A stretch of 14,453 bases of DNA, from positions 1-14,453 of the forward strand of contig CAMLLF010000021.1 of NCBI GenBank assembly GCA_946480705.1, read 5' to 3'. This document shows, piece after piece, positions 6,776-14,453 of the stretch (position 1 is the first letter of the stretch; each line of letters opens with the position of its first letter). The notes under the pieces were generated by a model. That model searched no databases, was not told where the DNA came from, and worked only from the letters and a program-made list of their open reading frames with translations. Origin of the DNA: an uncultured Lysobacteraceae bacterium. GTDB taxonomy: Bacteria; Pseudomonadota; Gammaproteobacteria; Xanthomonadales; Rhodanobacteraceae. The position numbers and the translations under genes were made by a program.

Positions 6776-7141
6776 ATGGCTCATATTTTGATAATCGACG
6801 ACTCGCCGACCGATATCCGCGTCTTCACGACGCTGCTGGAGAAGGCGGGTCATCGCGTCAGCAGCGCGGGGAATGCCGAGGACGGCATCGTCGCGGTGAA
6901 GCGCGAGCGGCCTGATCTCGTCATCATGGACGTCATCATGCCGGGCATGAACGGCTTCCAGGCGACTCGCACGTTGAGCCGCGACGAAGCGACGGCGCAC
7001 ATTCCGATCCTCATCGTGACGACGAAGTCGATGGAGACGGACCGCGTCTGGGGCCTGCGCCAGGGGGCGAAGGACTTCGTGACCAAGCCCGTGAGCGAGA
7101 AGGAACTGCTCGCCCGCATCCAAACCCTGTTGCCGAGTTGA
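6776..7141 (+). CDS. pilH: twitching motility response regulator PilH (CheY-like)
   Basis: A 121-residue single receiver domain, the second CheY-like protein of the Pil-Chp pathway; in Pseudomonas PilH counteracts PilG signalling and has been discussed as a phosphate sink. Landmarks: D8-D9 in ILIIDDSPTD, phospho-acceptor D52 in VIMDVIMPGMNGFQATR, T82-T83-K84 in LIVTTKSMETDRVWGLRQGA, and K104 in DFVTKPVSEKELL. The METDRVWGLRQGAKD string is typical of PilH and differs from PilG. GGGGGAAG lies about four bases before the ATG, a strong ribosome-binding site. The gene follows pilG by 50 bases, and its stop codon lies just ahead of the pilI start. The first codons (cat att ttg ata atc) are unusually AT-rich for this genome, which may keep the start region unstructured. 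Confidence 0.95.
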   Translation: MAHILIIDDSPTDIRVFTTLLEKAGHRVSSAGNAEDGIVAVKRERPDLVIMDVIMPGMNGFQATRTLSRDEATAHIPILIVTTKSMETDRVWGLRQGAKDFVTKPVSEKELLARIQTLLPS

Positions 7142-7152
7142 GCGTCCCCTCC

Positions 7153-7707
7153 ATGTCTGCAACGACCGACACGCTGCAACTGACTCCGTTCGAAGTGCTC
7201 GCCGACTACGAGCGCCGCAGTCTTGCGCACATTGCAGGCATGCCCGAGGAAGTCGAGGCTTCCGGGCTCTGGCGCGGCATCGGTTTCCGCGTCGGCACGC
7301 GCTACCTGGTCTCGAGCATTGCCGAAGTCAACGAAATCCTGACGTTCCCGCAGCTGACCGTCGTGCCGGGCACGCGGCCCTGGCTGCTCGGCGTCGCCAA
7401 CGTACGCGGCAACCTCGTGCCCATCGTCGATCTGCGCAATTTCGTCGAAGCCGAACGCAGCACGCTCGTCGATTCGAGCCGCGTACTCATCATTCGCCAG
7501 CACGGCGGCAGCGTAGGTCTGCTCGTCGACGAAGTGCTGGGGCAACGCAATTTCTCCGACGAACAACGGGCTGAGGCCGAAGAGGAATCGGATGCGCGCT
7601 ACGGCCGCTTCGTTCCGGAGCGCTATCAGCTCGGGGATGTGTTCTGGGGGCTGTTCAGCATGGCCGCGTTGGTCCGCACTCCGGAATTCCTGCAAGCATC
7701 GGCGTGA
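7153..7707 (+). CDS. pilI: CheW-like coupling protein PilI
   Basis: A 184-residue CheW-domain protein that links the PilJ receptor to the ChpA/PilL kinase at the inner membrane. Family features: GIGFRVGTRYLVSSIAEVNEIL early in the domain, RPWLLGVANVRGNLVPIVDLR in the middle (the RGNLVPIVDL core of CheW proteins), SSRVLIIRQHGGSVGLLVDEV later, and an aromatic C-terminal segment (YQLGDVFWGLFSM). There is no membrane segment. The ATG at 7153 is chosen; a TTG at 7138, overlapping the pilH stop, would add five residues but has no ribosome-binding site. The ribosome-binding site before 7153 is itself weak, so coupling to pilH translation is likely. Confidence 0.93.
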   Translation: MSATTDTLQLTPFEVLADYERRSLAHIAGMPEEVEASGLWRGIGFRVGTRYLVSSIAEVNEILTFPQLTVVPGTRPWLLGVANVRGNLVPIVDLRNFVEAERSTLVDSSRVLIIRQHGGSVGLLVDEVLGQRNFSDEQRAEAEEESDARYGRFVPERYQLGDVFWGLFSMAALVRTPEFLQASA

Positions 7708-7766
7708 TCCCGCGCGCGTCCAGCCACACGACGCGGGGCGAACTCATTGGCTGTTGAGGTGAAGGC

Positions 7767-9824
7767 ATGAGCACAACATCGGGGGCCGTCAAGGAGCGTG
7801 CGTCAGGCACGAACACTTGGCTGATCATTCTTCTGCTGCTGGCACTCGCCGTGGCCGCGGTCGACTTCTTCCTGCTCAACAAGAAGAACAACGACGACCG
7901 CAAAGCCGTCGCGCTGACCACGCAGATCCAGGTGTTGTCGCAGTCGATCGCGAAGTACGCATCGGAGTCCGCGGGCGGCAACATCGACGCCTTCAAGGAG
8001 CTCGAGGCGACGCGCAACAACATCGACAAGTACATCCAGGCGCTCAACAGCGGCGCGGATGCGGTCGGTCTGGTCGACACCAACTCCAAAGGCATGCCGG
8101 GCTACGCCGACGAGCAGATCGTCGCGAAACAGCTGCAGGAACTCGGCCGCGCCTGGGCCTCGCTCAACACGAACGCGACGAAGATTCTCGGCAACAAGGA
8201 GCTCGTGCTCAGCTCCGCGGCGACCGCGACCGACTTCTCCGGCCAGATCCCGATCCTCAACTCGCGCATGGACGAGGTGGTCAACATCCTGACCAACCGC
8301 AGCGGCACGACGCAGCAGGTGCAGATCTCGATGCGCCAGATGCTGCTTGCCGACCGCATGATCCGCCGCGTGCAGGAAATCCTGCTCGGCGGCCAGGGCG
8401 CCCAGTCCGCCGCCGACGGCTTCTCGCGCGACGCGCGACTCTACGGCGCGGTCCTCAACGGCCTGATCAACGGTTCTCCCGACTTCAACATCAAGGCGCT
8501 CGACAACGCCAACGGCCGCGAAATCCTGACCGACATCTACGCAAAGTGGACCGGCATGGCCGAACCGGTGCAGAAGATCCTCGATTCCGCGTCGAGCCTG
8601 CAGGAAGTCAAGGAAGCCGCCGACAACATCTTCCCGGAATCGCAGACGCTGCTGCTGCGCGCGAACGACGTCGCGATCAAGGTCGGCGAACTCGCCAACT
8701 CGCGCTGGTTCCCGAACGTCTGGTGGGGCCTCGCCGCCGCCGCGATCGCCGCCGCACTGCTCGTCGTCCTGCTGATCGCCCAGGCGCGCGACCAGCGCCG
8801 CCGCTATTCGGTCACCGCCGAACTGAACCAGCGCAACCAGGAAGCCATTCTGCGGCTGCTCGACGAAATGGGATCGCTCGCGGAAGGCGACCTCACCGTC
8901 AAGGCGACCGTTACCGAGGACATCACCGGCGCGATCGCCGACTCGGTCAACTTCGCGGTCGAAGCGCTGCGCTCTCTCGTCACCACGATCAACGAAACCG
9001 CCGTGCAGGTGTCCGCCGCCGCGCAGGAAACGCAGGCGACCGCCATGCACCTCGCCGAAGCGGCGGAACATCAGGCGCAGCAGATCACCTCGGCCTCGGC
9101 GGCGATCAATGAAATCGCGGTGTCGATCGACGAAGTGTCGAAGAACTCCGCCGAATCGGCGGACGTCGCACAGCGCTCGGTGCAGATCGCGTCCAAGGGC
9201 GCGGCGATCGTGCGCCAGACGATTCAGGGCATGGACTCGATCCGCGACCAGATCCAGGAGACCTCCAAGCGAATCAAGCGCCTCGGCGAGTCGTCGCAGG
9301 AAATCGGATCGATCGTCGAACTGATCAACGACATCGCGGAACAGACGAACATCCTCGCGCTGAACGCGGCCATCCAGGCAGCGTCGGCGGGTGAAGCGGG
9401 CCGCGGCTTCGCGGTCGTCGCCGACGAAGTGCAGCGACTCGCAGAACGCGCGTCGAACGCGACGAAGCGAATCGAAACGCTGGTCCAGACGATTCAGTCG
9501 GACACGAACGAAGCGGTCAGCTCGATGGAGCAGACGACCGCGGAAGTGGTGGCCGGTGCACGACTGGCCGAGGACGCAGGCCTGGCGCTGGGCGAGATCG
9601 AAAAGGTCTCGAACGACCTCGCCGACCTCATTCAGAACATCTCCGAGGCGGCGCGTCAGCAGTCCGCCGCGGCGACGAACATCTCGGCCACGATGAACGT
9701 GATTCAGGAAATTACGACGCAGACCTCGCTCGGTGCGAGCCAGACGGCCGAGTCGATCGGCAACCTGGCCCAGCTCGCTGCGGACCTGCGACGCTCGGTG
9801 GCGGACTTCAAGCTGCCGACCTGA
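7767..9824 (+). CDS. pilJ: type IV pilus methyl-accepting chemoreceptor PilJ
   Basis: A 685-residue inner-membrane chemoreceptor, matching PilJ length (~680). Order: membrane helix 1 at about 17-37 ([20 protein letters not shown]); an all-helical periplasmic sensor region at about 39-317 (PilJ-type, rich in Asn/Gln/Ala); membrane helix 2 at about 318-340; a HAMP-like linker ([20 protein letters not shown]); then a long cytoplasmic methyl-accepting coiled coil with the hairpin tip [20 protein letters not shown] followed by [20 protein letters not shown] (about 525-565), which contacts CheW and CheA proteins. The C-terminus ([11 protein letters not shown]) has no pentapeptide tether for methyltransferase or methylesterase. 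GAGGTGA lies six bases before the ATG. It follows pilI by 59 bases and its stop codon sits in a hairpin loop. PilJ senses pilus/pilin state in P. aeruginosa. Confidence 0.97.
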   Translation: MSTTSGAVKERASGTNTWLIILLLLALAVAAVDFFLLNKKNNDDRKAVALTTQIQVLSQSIAKYASESAGGNIDAFKELEATRNNIDKYIQALNSGADAVGLVDTNSKGMPGYADEQIVAKQLQELGRAWASLNTNATKILGNKELVLSSAATATDFSGQIPILNSRMDEVVNILTNRSGTTQQVQISMRQMLLADRMIRRVQEILLGGQGAQSAADGFSRDARLYGAVLNGLINGSPDFNIKALDNANGREILTDIYAKWTGMAEPVQKILDSASSLQEVKEAADNIFPESQTLLLRANDVAIKVGELANSRWFPNVWWGLAAAAIAAALLVVLLIAQARDQRRRYSVTAELNQRNQEAILRLLDEMGSLAEGDLTVKATVTEDITGAIADSVNFAVEALRSLVTTINETAVQVSAAAQETQATAMHLAEAAEHQAQQITSASAAINEIAVSIDEVSKNSAESADVAQRSVQIASKGAAIVRQTIQGMDSIRDQIQETSKRIKRLGESSQEIGSIVELINDIAEQTNILALNAAIQAASAGEAGRGFAVVADEVQRLAERASNATKRIETLVQTIQSDTNEAVSSMEQTTAEVVAGARLAEDAGLALGEIEKVSNDLADLIQNISEAARQQSAAATNISATMNVIQEITTQTSLGASQTAESIGNLAQLAADLRRSVADFKLPT

Positions 9825-9838
9825 CGTCGGCAGCTTGA
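9808..9838 (+). terminator. perfect 13-bp hairpin across the pilJ stop codon
   Basis: TCAAGCTGCCGAC (9808-9820) and GTCGGCAGCTTGA (9826-9838) are exact reverse complements around a five-base loop CTGAC that contains the pilJ TGA (9822-9824). No T-run follows (next bases TCTACGG), so it is not a classic rho-independent terminator. It is more likely an mRNA processing or stabilising structure that could set PilJ above PilK and PilL, or a weak attenuator. It ends 26 bases before the pilK ATG. Confidence 0.6.
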
Positions 9839-9864
9839 TCTACGGATGAGGTGAATCGGCGCGC

Positions 9865-10737
9865 ATGGCCCTCGCGATAGGCAATTGGTCGGCGCTCTCT
9901 GCCCTCCCGGGCATGGATGACGCCGAGTTCGCGCGCTGGGCGGACATGCTCGAACGGCGGACGGGCGTCGTCGTGCCGCCGGCGAGGAAGCCCTTCCTCG
10001 TCACCGCCGTGCGCGGTCGCATGCGCGAGACCGGCCACGAACGCTTCGACGACTACTACCGCGATCTGCACAAGGTGCCCGAAGGCGCGATCGAATGGAC
10101 CACGCTGGTCGACCGGCTCACGGTCCACGAGACGCACTTCTTCCGGCACCAGCCCTCGTTCGACCTGATCGCCAACGAATGGCTGCCGCGCCTCGTCAAG
10201 AGCGGCAGCCAGGACGCGCTGCACGCCTGGAGCGTGGGCTGCTCGACCGGCGAGGAGGCGTACACGCTCGCGATGGTGCTCGACCGTCACATCAGCGCGG
10301 TCGTCGACGCGCGCGTGTACTTCGGTGTAACGGCGACCGACGTAAGCCAGCCGGCGCTGTCGGTCGGCCGGTCCGGACTGTATCCGCGCACGAAGTTCAG
10401 CGAGATTCCGCCGGACTACCGCGAACGCTATGCCGAGGAAATCGACGCCGATTCGTTCCAGATCCGCGAGTCGCTGCGCAAGCGCGTCGGGTTCGCCCAG
10501 TTCAACCTGCTCGACGTGGCGCGCGCGCCGCTGAAGCGGCTGGATTTGATTTTTTGCCAAAATGTATTGATTTACTTTGCACGGGATCGTCGGCGCGAGC
10601 TGCTCGGCGCGCTGGCGGGATTGCTCAAGCCCGGCGGCCTGCTGGTGCTGGGCGCCGGTGAGGTCACGAACTTCGCGCATCCCACGTTGAGCCGCGTGCC
10701 GCATCGGCAGGCGCTCGCCTTCCTGCGCAACCGCTGA
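9865..10737 (+). CDS. pilK: CheR-type chemoreceptor methyltransferase PilK
   Basis: Transfers methyl groups from S-adenosylmethionine to glutamates of PilJ to tune the Pil-Chp response. At 290 residues it matches P. aeruginosa PilK (~291). It has an N-terminal helical CheR domain (about 15-75, FARWADMLERRTGVVVPPARK), TVHETHFFRHQPSFDLI (about 86-102, the conserved ETxFFR block), the SAM-binding WSVGCSTGEEAYTLAMVL (about 121-138), a TATDVSQPAL strand, and the DLIFCQNVLIYFARD motif (227-241), where many CheR proteins have CRNVLIYF, so Arg is replaced by Gln. The ATG has GAGGTGA ten bases upstream. The codons for 226-239 are strikingly AT-rich compared with the rest of the gene. pilL follows after 11 bases. 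Confidence 0.93.
   Translation: MALAIGNWSALSALPGMDDAEFARWADMLERRTGVVVPPARKPFLVTAVRGRMRETGHERFDDYYRDLHKVPEGAIEWTTLVDRLTVHETHFFRHQPSFDLIANEWLPRLVKSGSQDALHAWSVGCSTGEEAYTLAMVLDRHISAVVDARVYFGVTATDVSQPALSVGRSGLYPRTKFSEIPPDYRERYAEEIDADSFQIRESLRKRVGFAQFNLLDVARAPLKRLDLIFCQNVLIYFARDRRRELLGALAGLLKPGGLLVLGAGEVTNFAHPTLSRVPHRQALAFLRNR
10541..10582 (+). other. AT-rich island over the catalytic motif of pilK
   Basis: By hand count only 12 of these 42 bases are G or C (about 29%), against about two-thirds in the flanking sequence. The stretch encodes the conserved LDLIFCQNVLIYFA motif but uses AT-ending or AT-rich codons (ttg, att, ttt, caa, aat, gta, ttg, att, ttt, gca) that are rare nearby. A weak promoter-like TTGATT (10546-10551) lies inside it without a good -10 partner. 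Confidence 0.6.
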
Positions 10738-10748
10738 GAGAAAAGCGC

Positions 10749-12887
10749 ATGAGACTGCAAGACGACATCGACTTCACCACGCTCAACTGGGTCAAGCAGG
10801 AGCTGGACGAGACCCTGAAGCAGGCGCGCCAGGCGCTGGAGGCGTATGTCGACGATCCCGCCGACTCGAGCCTCATGCGCTTCTGCGCGACCTACCTGCA
10901 TCAGGTGCAGGGCACGCTGCGCATGGTCGAGCTGTACGGCGCCTCGATGGTCGTTGAGGAAATGGAACGTCTCGCGCAGACGCTGCTCGACGGCGAGATC
11001 CGCCAGAAGGAAGAAGCCTATTCGGTGCTGATGCGCGGCATCGTGCAGCTGCCCGACTATCTCGAGCGTCTGCAGAGCGGCCACAAGGACATTCCGATCG
11101 TCCTGCTGCCGCTGCTCAACGACCTGCGCGCGGTGCGCGGCGAGGAACTGTTCTCCGAGAGCGTGCTGTTCTCGCCCGACCTGACGCTGCCGCTGCCGGC
11201 GAGCGCGAACGGCGCCGCGCAGCCGATGAACGAGGGCGAGCTCAAGCTGACCGCCGGGCGCCTGCGCACCGCATATCAGGTCTCGTTGCTGAAATTCCTG
11301 CGCGCTGCCGATCCGCGCCTGGAAACCGACAAGCTCATCGATCTGCTCGGCCGCATTCAGTCGATCAGCCACGCCGTCGAACCGCGCCGCGTCTGGTGGA
11401 TCGGCACGTCCGTGCTCGAAGGCGTCGGCGCCGGCGCGATCGAAGCCAGCCCCGCGGTGAAGCTGCTGTTCGGCAAGGTCGACCGCGAGATCAAGCGCCT
11501 CGTCGATGCAGGCGAGGCCGCGTTCCAGGCCGCACCGCCGCGCGAACTGCTGAAGAACCTGCTGTATTACGTCGCGCACGCGAACGGCAGCTCGCCGCGC
11601 CTGGCCGAAGTCCGCCAGGCGTTCAAGCTGCAGTCGCTGCTGCCGAGCGAGAAGGAACTCGAACACGCGAAGGGCTCGATCTCGGGTCACAACCGCGCGC
11701 TGCTCGACACCGTTTCGCTCGCGATCAAGGACGACCTGCTGCGCGTCAAGGAAGCGCTCGACATCTTCCTGCGCGCGCAGGGCAACGATCCGTCCGAACT
11801 CATGGCCCAGGTCGACGTGCTCGACCGCGTCGGCGACACGCTCGGCATGCTCGGTCTCGGCGTGCCGCGGCGCGTCGTCGTCGAGCAGCGCAGCATCGTC
11901 GAGGAAATCGCCAACAAGACCCGCACGCCCGACGAGAGCACCTTGCTCGACGTCGCCGGCGCGCTGCTCTACGTCGAGGCCTCGCTCGACGACCACATCG
12001 ACCGTCTCGGCGCCGACACGCCGGAGGACACCGGCAGCGGCGGCATGGAACTGCCGAAGGCCGAAGTGCGCAAGATCCTCGACGCGCTGATGAAGGAAGC
12101 GACGACGAATCTCGTGCAGGCGAAGAACGACATCGTCGCGTTCATCGAGTCGCCGTGGGATCACGCCAAGGTCGAACAGATTCCGCGCCTGCTCGAGGAA
12201 GTCTCGGGTGCGCTGCGCATGCTCGACCTGCACAAGCCGTCGGAACTCATGCACGGCCTCGTGCGGTTCATCGAGGTCGAACTGCTGCGCTGGCGCCGCG
12301 TGCCGACGGCCGAGCAGATGGACAAGCTTGCCGACACCATCGCGTCGATCGAGTACTACCTCGAAGCGACCCGCGACCAGCGCGCGGGCCGCGAAAAGAT
12401 CCTCGACGTCACGCGCGAGAGCCTCGAGGCGCTCGGCTACTGGCCGTTGCCGCGACGGCGGCTGTCGACGCGCCGCGCGCCGAGCGCGGCGACAGCGCGC
12501 CGATGCGCGCGACCGACGAAGCGCCCGCGACGCCGATCGCGCCGGTCGAGGCGCGCGCGGCCGATCTGTCGATCGGCCAGTTCGTTTCGTTCGCCGAAAC
12601 GCTGCCCGAAGGCCGCCATCCCGGCATGCGCGGCGAGATCGAATTCGCGCCGACCGCGCCGGACCTGCCGAGCGTCGAGATGGATCTCGGCGGCGACGTC
12701 GACGACTTCGTCGCGCGTCTGGGCCAGCCCGAGGCCGAACCGGTCCGCGAAGACCTCGGATTTGCCGAGCCGGAGCCCGAACCGTCGCATGAACTCGAAG
12801 TCGCAGTCGAGATCGCGCCGGGCGGCGGACTCGAAGCGCTCGTCGTCGGCGAACCTGCGTTGCCGCCGGAATCCGCACAGGATCTGA
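10749..12887 (+). CDS. pilL: PilL/ChpA hybrid chemotaxis kinase, N-terminal part (frame breaks near 12452)
   Basis: This is the first part of the giant Pil-Chp histidine kinase (CheA-like with many phosphotransfer modules). The ATG follows pilK by 11 bases, with GAGAAAAG upstream. Residues 1 to about 568 look authentic: an N-terminal Hpt-like helical module with a histidine (H51, YLHQVQGTLRMVELYG) and, near 480-500, a second module (RLLEEVSGALRMLDLHKPSE) that lacks the histidine. After LEALGYWPLP the frame as written turns into an Arg/Ser-rich tail (RRRLSTRRAPSAAT...) to a TGA at 12885-12887, the signature of a wrong frame. The true coding continues one frame back from about 12452. As written, the product is 712 residues without the standard HTLKG phosphotransfer domain or kinase domain. 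A sequencing error or a true mutation are both possible. Confidence 0.85.
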   Translation: MRLQDDIDFTTLNWVKQELDETLKQARQALEAYVDDPADSSLMRFCATYLHQVQGTLRMVELYGASMVVEEMERLAQTLLDGEIRQKEEAYSVLMRGIVQLPDYLERLQSGHKDIPIVLLPLLNDLRAVRGEELFSESVLFSPDLTLPLPASANGAAQPMNEGELKLTAGRLRTAYQVSLLKFLRAADPRLETDKLIDLLGRIQSISHAVEPRRVWWIGTSVLEGVGAGAIEASPAVKLLFGKVDREIKRLVDAGEAAFQAAPPRELLKNLLYYVAHANGSSPRLAEVRQAFKLQSLLPSEKELEHAKGSISGHNRALLDTVSLAIKDDLLRVKEALDIFLRAQGNDPSELMAQVDVLDRVGDTLGMLGLGVPRRVVVEQRSIVEEIANKTRTPDESTLLDVAGALLYVEASLDDHIDRLGADTPEDTGSGGMELPKAEVRKILDALMKEATTNLVQAKNDIVAFIESPWDHAKVEQIPRLLEEVSGALRMLDLHKPSELMHGLVRFIEVELLRWRRVPTAEQMDKLADTIASIEYYLEATRDQRAGREKILDVTRESLEALGYWPLPRRRLSTRRAPSAATARRCARPTKRPRRRSRRSRRARPICRSASSFRSPKRCPKAAIPACAARSNSRRPRRTCRASRWISAATSTTSSRVWASPRPNRSAKTSDLPSRSPNRRMNSKSQSRSRRAADSKRSSSANLRCRRNPHRI
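12444..12456 (+). other. frameshift site inside pilL/chpA (one base apparently missing)
   Basis: Upstream of here the coding frame starts at positions divisible by three (tgg ccg ttg ccg). From 12452 the sensible frame is one base back (gcg acg gcg gct gtc gac), giving ...GYWPLP-ATAAVDAP, a typical Ala/Pro linker. Losing one base in this GC-rich stretch would explain it. No slippery heptamer of the X-XXY-YYZ type is present, so programmed -1 frameshifting is not supported. Confidence 0.8.
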
Positions 12888-14453
12888 CCGGCCTGCGCTT
12901 CACTGAAACCGAGCCGACCCAGCCGCCGCAGGCTCCGCCCGCGCCGGTCGTGGTCGCGCCGCCGGCACCGCGCTTCCGCACGATCGAGATCGAAGAGGAA
13001 ATCGAAGAAGAAGTCGAAGACGCCCCCGGTACGCCGGCCGCCGCCGACGCGAGCTTCCAGGCCGTCGCCTCCGACGACATCGACGAGGAAATCCGCGAAG
13101 TCTTCGTCGAGGAAGTGCAGGAGGAAATCGACAACCTCAACCGCCACATGCCGGTGTGGAAGGCCGACCTGAACGACTTCGAGCGCCTGAAGCCCGTGCG
13201 CCGCTCGTTCCACACGCTGAAGGGTTCCGGCCGTCTCGTCGGCGCGATGGCGCTCGGCGAGTTCAGCTGGAAAGTCGAGAACATGCTCAACCGCGTGCTC
13301 GACAAGACCATCCTGCCGAACGTGCCGGTCGTGACCATCGTCGACCAGGCCGTCGCGGCGCTGCCGGAACTGCTTGCGGCACTGCGCGGCGAAGGCGCGC
13401 CGACGTCGGACATCGCCGGCATCATGGCCGTCACCGACAAGCTCGCCGCCGGCGAAGAAGCCTGGCTCGCGCCGGCCCGCAAGCGCACGAAAATCGTCAA
13501 GCGCAAGATCAAGCGCCTCGTCGAGGTGCCGGTCGAGCCCGAACCCGTCGTCGCGGCCGCGCCGGTCGCGCCGGCGCCGGTCGAGCTCACGCGCACGCTC
13601 GACATCGATCGCGAGATCGTCTCCGAACCCGCCGTCGACGAAAGCGCCGCCGGGCTGCCCGCCGTCGGTCCGCTGCCGAACATCGACCCGGTGCTGTTCG
13701 ACATCCTGCGCAGCGAAGTCAGCCAGCATCTGGCCGTCATCGACGGCTTCGTCGACAGCTCGTCGCAGAAACCGCAGGTCGCGACCGATACGCTGCTGCG
13801 CTCCGTGCACACGCTGCACGGCGCGATCGCGATGGTCGACATCCCGGTCATCAGCCACGTGCTCGCGCCGCTCGAGGGCTATATCAAGCGCCTGCGCGCG
13901 CGCGAAGCCGCGCCGGAGCCGTCGGGTCTCGCCGCGCTGCGCGACGCGAGCGACCTCGTGCGTCACGTCATGGAGTCGCTCGAACGCGGCCAGCTCGAGA
14001 TGCCTGAGTCCGAAGCGCTGATCGAGCGCATCGTCGCGCTGCGCGACGACCTGCCCGAGCCCGAACTCGCGCACATGCTCTACGTCCCGCACGACGAGGA
14101 CGACGCGGTCGAGACGGCCGCTGCCGTGGCGAACGACGTTGCAGCGAACGAAGCGGCCGACGCGGCCGCGATCGAAACCATCGAACTCGCCGCCGAGCCC
14201 GAAGCCGCGATCGAACTCGCGACGTCCGCTGCCGAGAGCGGCTTCAGCTTCGATCTGCGCGAGCCGGAACAGGCCGACGCGACGCTCGACGAACTCAGCT
14301 TCGCGCTCGACGGCAGCTTCGCGCGGATCGTCTCGCCGCAGGACATCGAGGCCGCCGAATCGCGCGCGGCGACGCTCGGCGCACGTGCGCAGGCCGCAGC
14401 GGCGAACATCCGCGGCGCTGAGGCGGCGCTGCGATTCGCACGGGTGAACCTGG
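12452..14453 (+). CDS. pilL: PilL/ChpA central part in the shifted frame, open at the right edge
   Basis: The continuation of pilL, read one frame back from the first part; it runs about 667 codons without a stop to the window edge. An Ala/Pro/Glu-rich linker includes a very acidic patch (IEIEEEIEEEVEDAPG). Next comes a standard Hpt domain: DDIDEEIREVFVEEVQEEI, then FHTLKGSGRLVGAM, whose His (codon at 13211) is the likely phosphorylation site, followed by WKVENMLNRVLDK. A basic stretch KRTKIVKRKIKRLVEVP follows. A second module has VHTLHGAIAMVDIPV with His at 13808. The usual end of the protein (more Hpt modules, dimerisation, ATPase, CheW and receiver domains) lies beyond the window. It has no start of its own with a ribosome-binding site (first in-frame ATG 12503), so it should be read as one gene with the preceding part. 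The last ~130 bases look less PilL-like. Confidence 0.85.

Noticed and set aside
7138..7152. TTG start for pilI overlapping the pilH stop
   Set aside because: No ribosome-binding site; the ATG at 7153 fits better.
7715..7735. CGCGTC/GACGCG pairing between pilI and pilJ
   Set aside because: Only six base pairs with a nine-base loop and no T-run; not enough to call a terminator in GC-rich DNA.
7803..9071. Minus-strand 422-codon frame
   Set aside because: Antisense shadow of pilJ, whose chemoreceptor motifs are unambiguous.
12444..12456. Programmed -1 ribosomal frameshift in pilL
   Set aside because: No slippery heptamer or following stem-loop is evident, and PilL proteins are not known to need one; a missing base is simpler.
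10572..12878. Long minus-strand open frame of 768 codons
   Set aside because: Antisense to pilK/pilL; open only because GC-rich codons leave few stops in the opposite frame. Its protein is Arg/Ala/Gln/His-rich with no domain.
12409..14092. Long minus-strand open frames (480 and 551 codons)
   Set aside because: Antisense to pilL; low-complexity Ser/Ala/Gly or Arg/Asp translations without motifs.

Overview
The window is a GC-rich (roughly two-thirds G+C by eye), gene-dense bacterial chromosome segment with strong G/C third-position bias. Gene content and order (gshB-tonB-yqgE/algH-ruvX-pyrB running away from pilG-pilH-pilI-pilJ-pilK-pilL) match the type IV pilus chemosensory region of Gammaproteobacteria. 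The absence of pyrR between ruvX and pyrB and of a pyrC-like gene after pyrB fits the Xanthomonadales/Lysobacterales (Xanthomonas, Lysobacter, Rhodanobacter relatives) better than Pseudomonas. This placement is inference from gene content and order, not from a marker gene.

Layout. Bases 2-181 (+) are the end of an unrecognised acidic protein. A REP-like hairpin repeat lies at 262-295. From 322 to 6012 everything reads on the minus strand, in transcription order: gshB (glutathione synthetase), tonB (TonB3-like energy transducer, GTG start overlapping the gshB stop), a 132-base gap with three evenly spaced palindromes, algH/yqgE, ruvX, pyrB (ATGA overlap with ruvX), then a 565-residue lipoprotein of unknown function. 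Bases 6013-6320 are the divergent control region, with one good sigma70-type promoter pointing at pilG. From 6321 to the right edge everything reads on the plus strand: pilG, pilH, pilI, pilJ, pilK and the start of pilL (chpA).

How the genes work together. The plus-strand cluster is the Pil-Chp chemosensory system that controls twitching motility and surface responses. PilJ is the membrane chemoreceptor, PilI couples it to the ChpA/PilL histidine kinase, PilK methylates PilJ, and PilG and PilH are the CheY-like response regulators. The TonB beside it resembles TonB3, which is needed for twitching in Pseudomonas aeruginosa. The rest of the minus strand is housekeeping: glutathione synthesis, Holliday junction/rRNA processing and pyrimidine synthesis.

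No new biological system is evident; this is a known locus. The points worth checking are a frame break in pilL/chpA near 12452 (the coding signal carries on in another frame to the window edge), a perfect 13-bp hairpin holding the pilJ stop codon in its loop, a very AT-rich 42-base island over the catalytic motif of pilK, an array of three CGCANTGCG palindromes before algH, and a possible non-PilL-like tail in the last ~130 bases.
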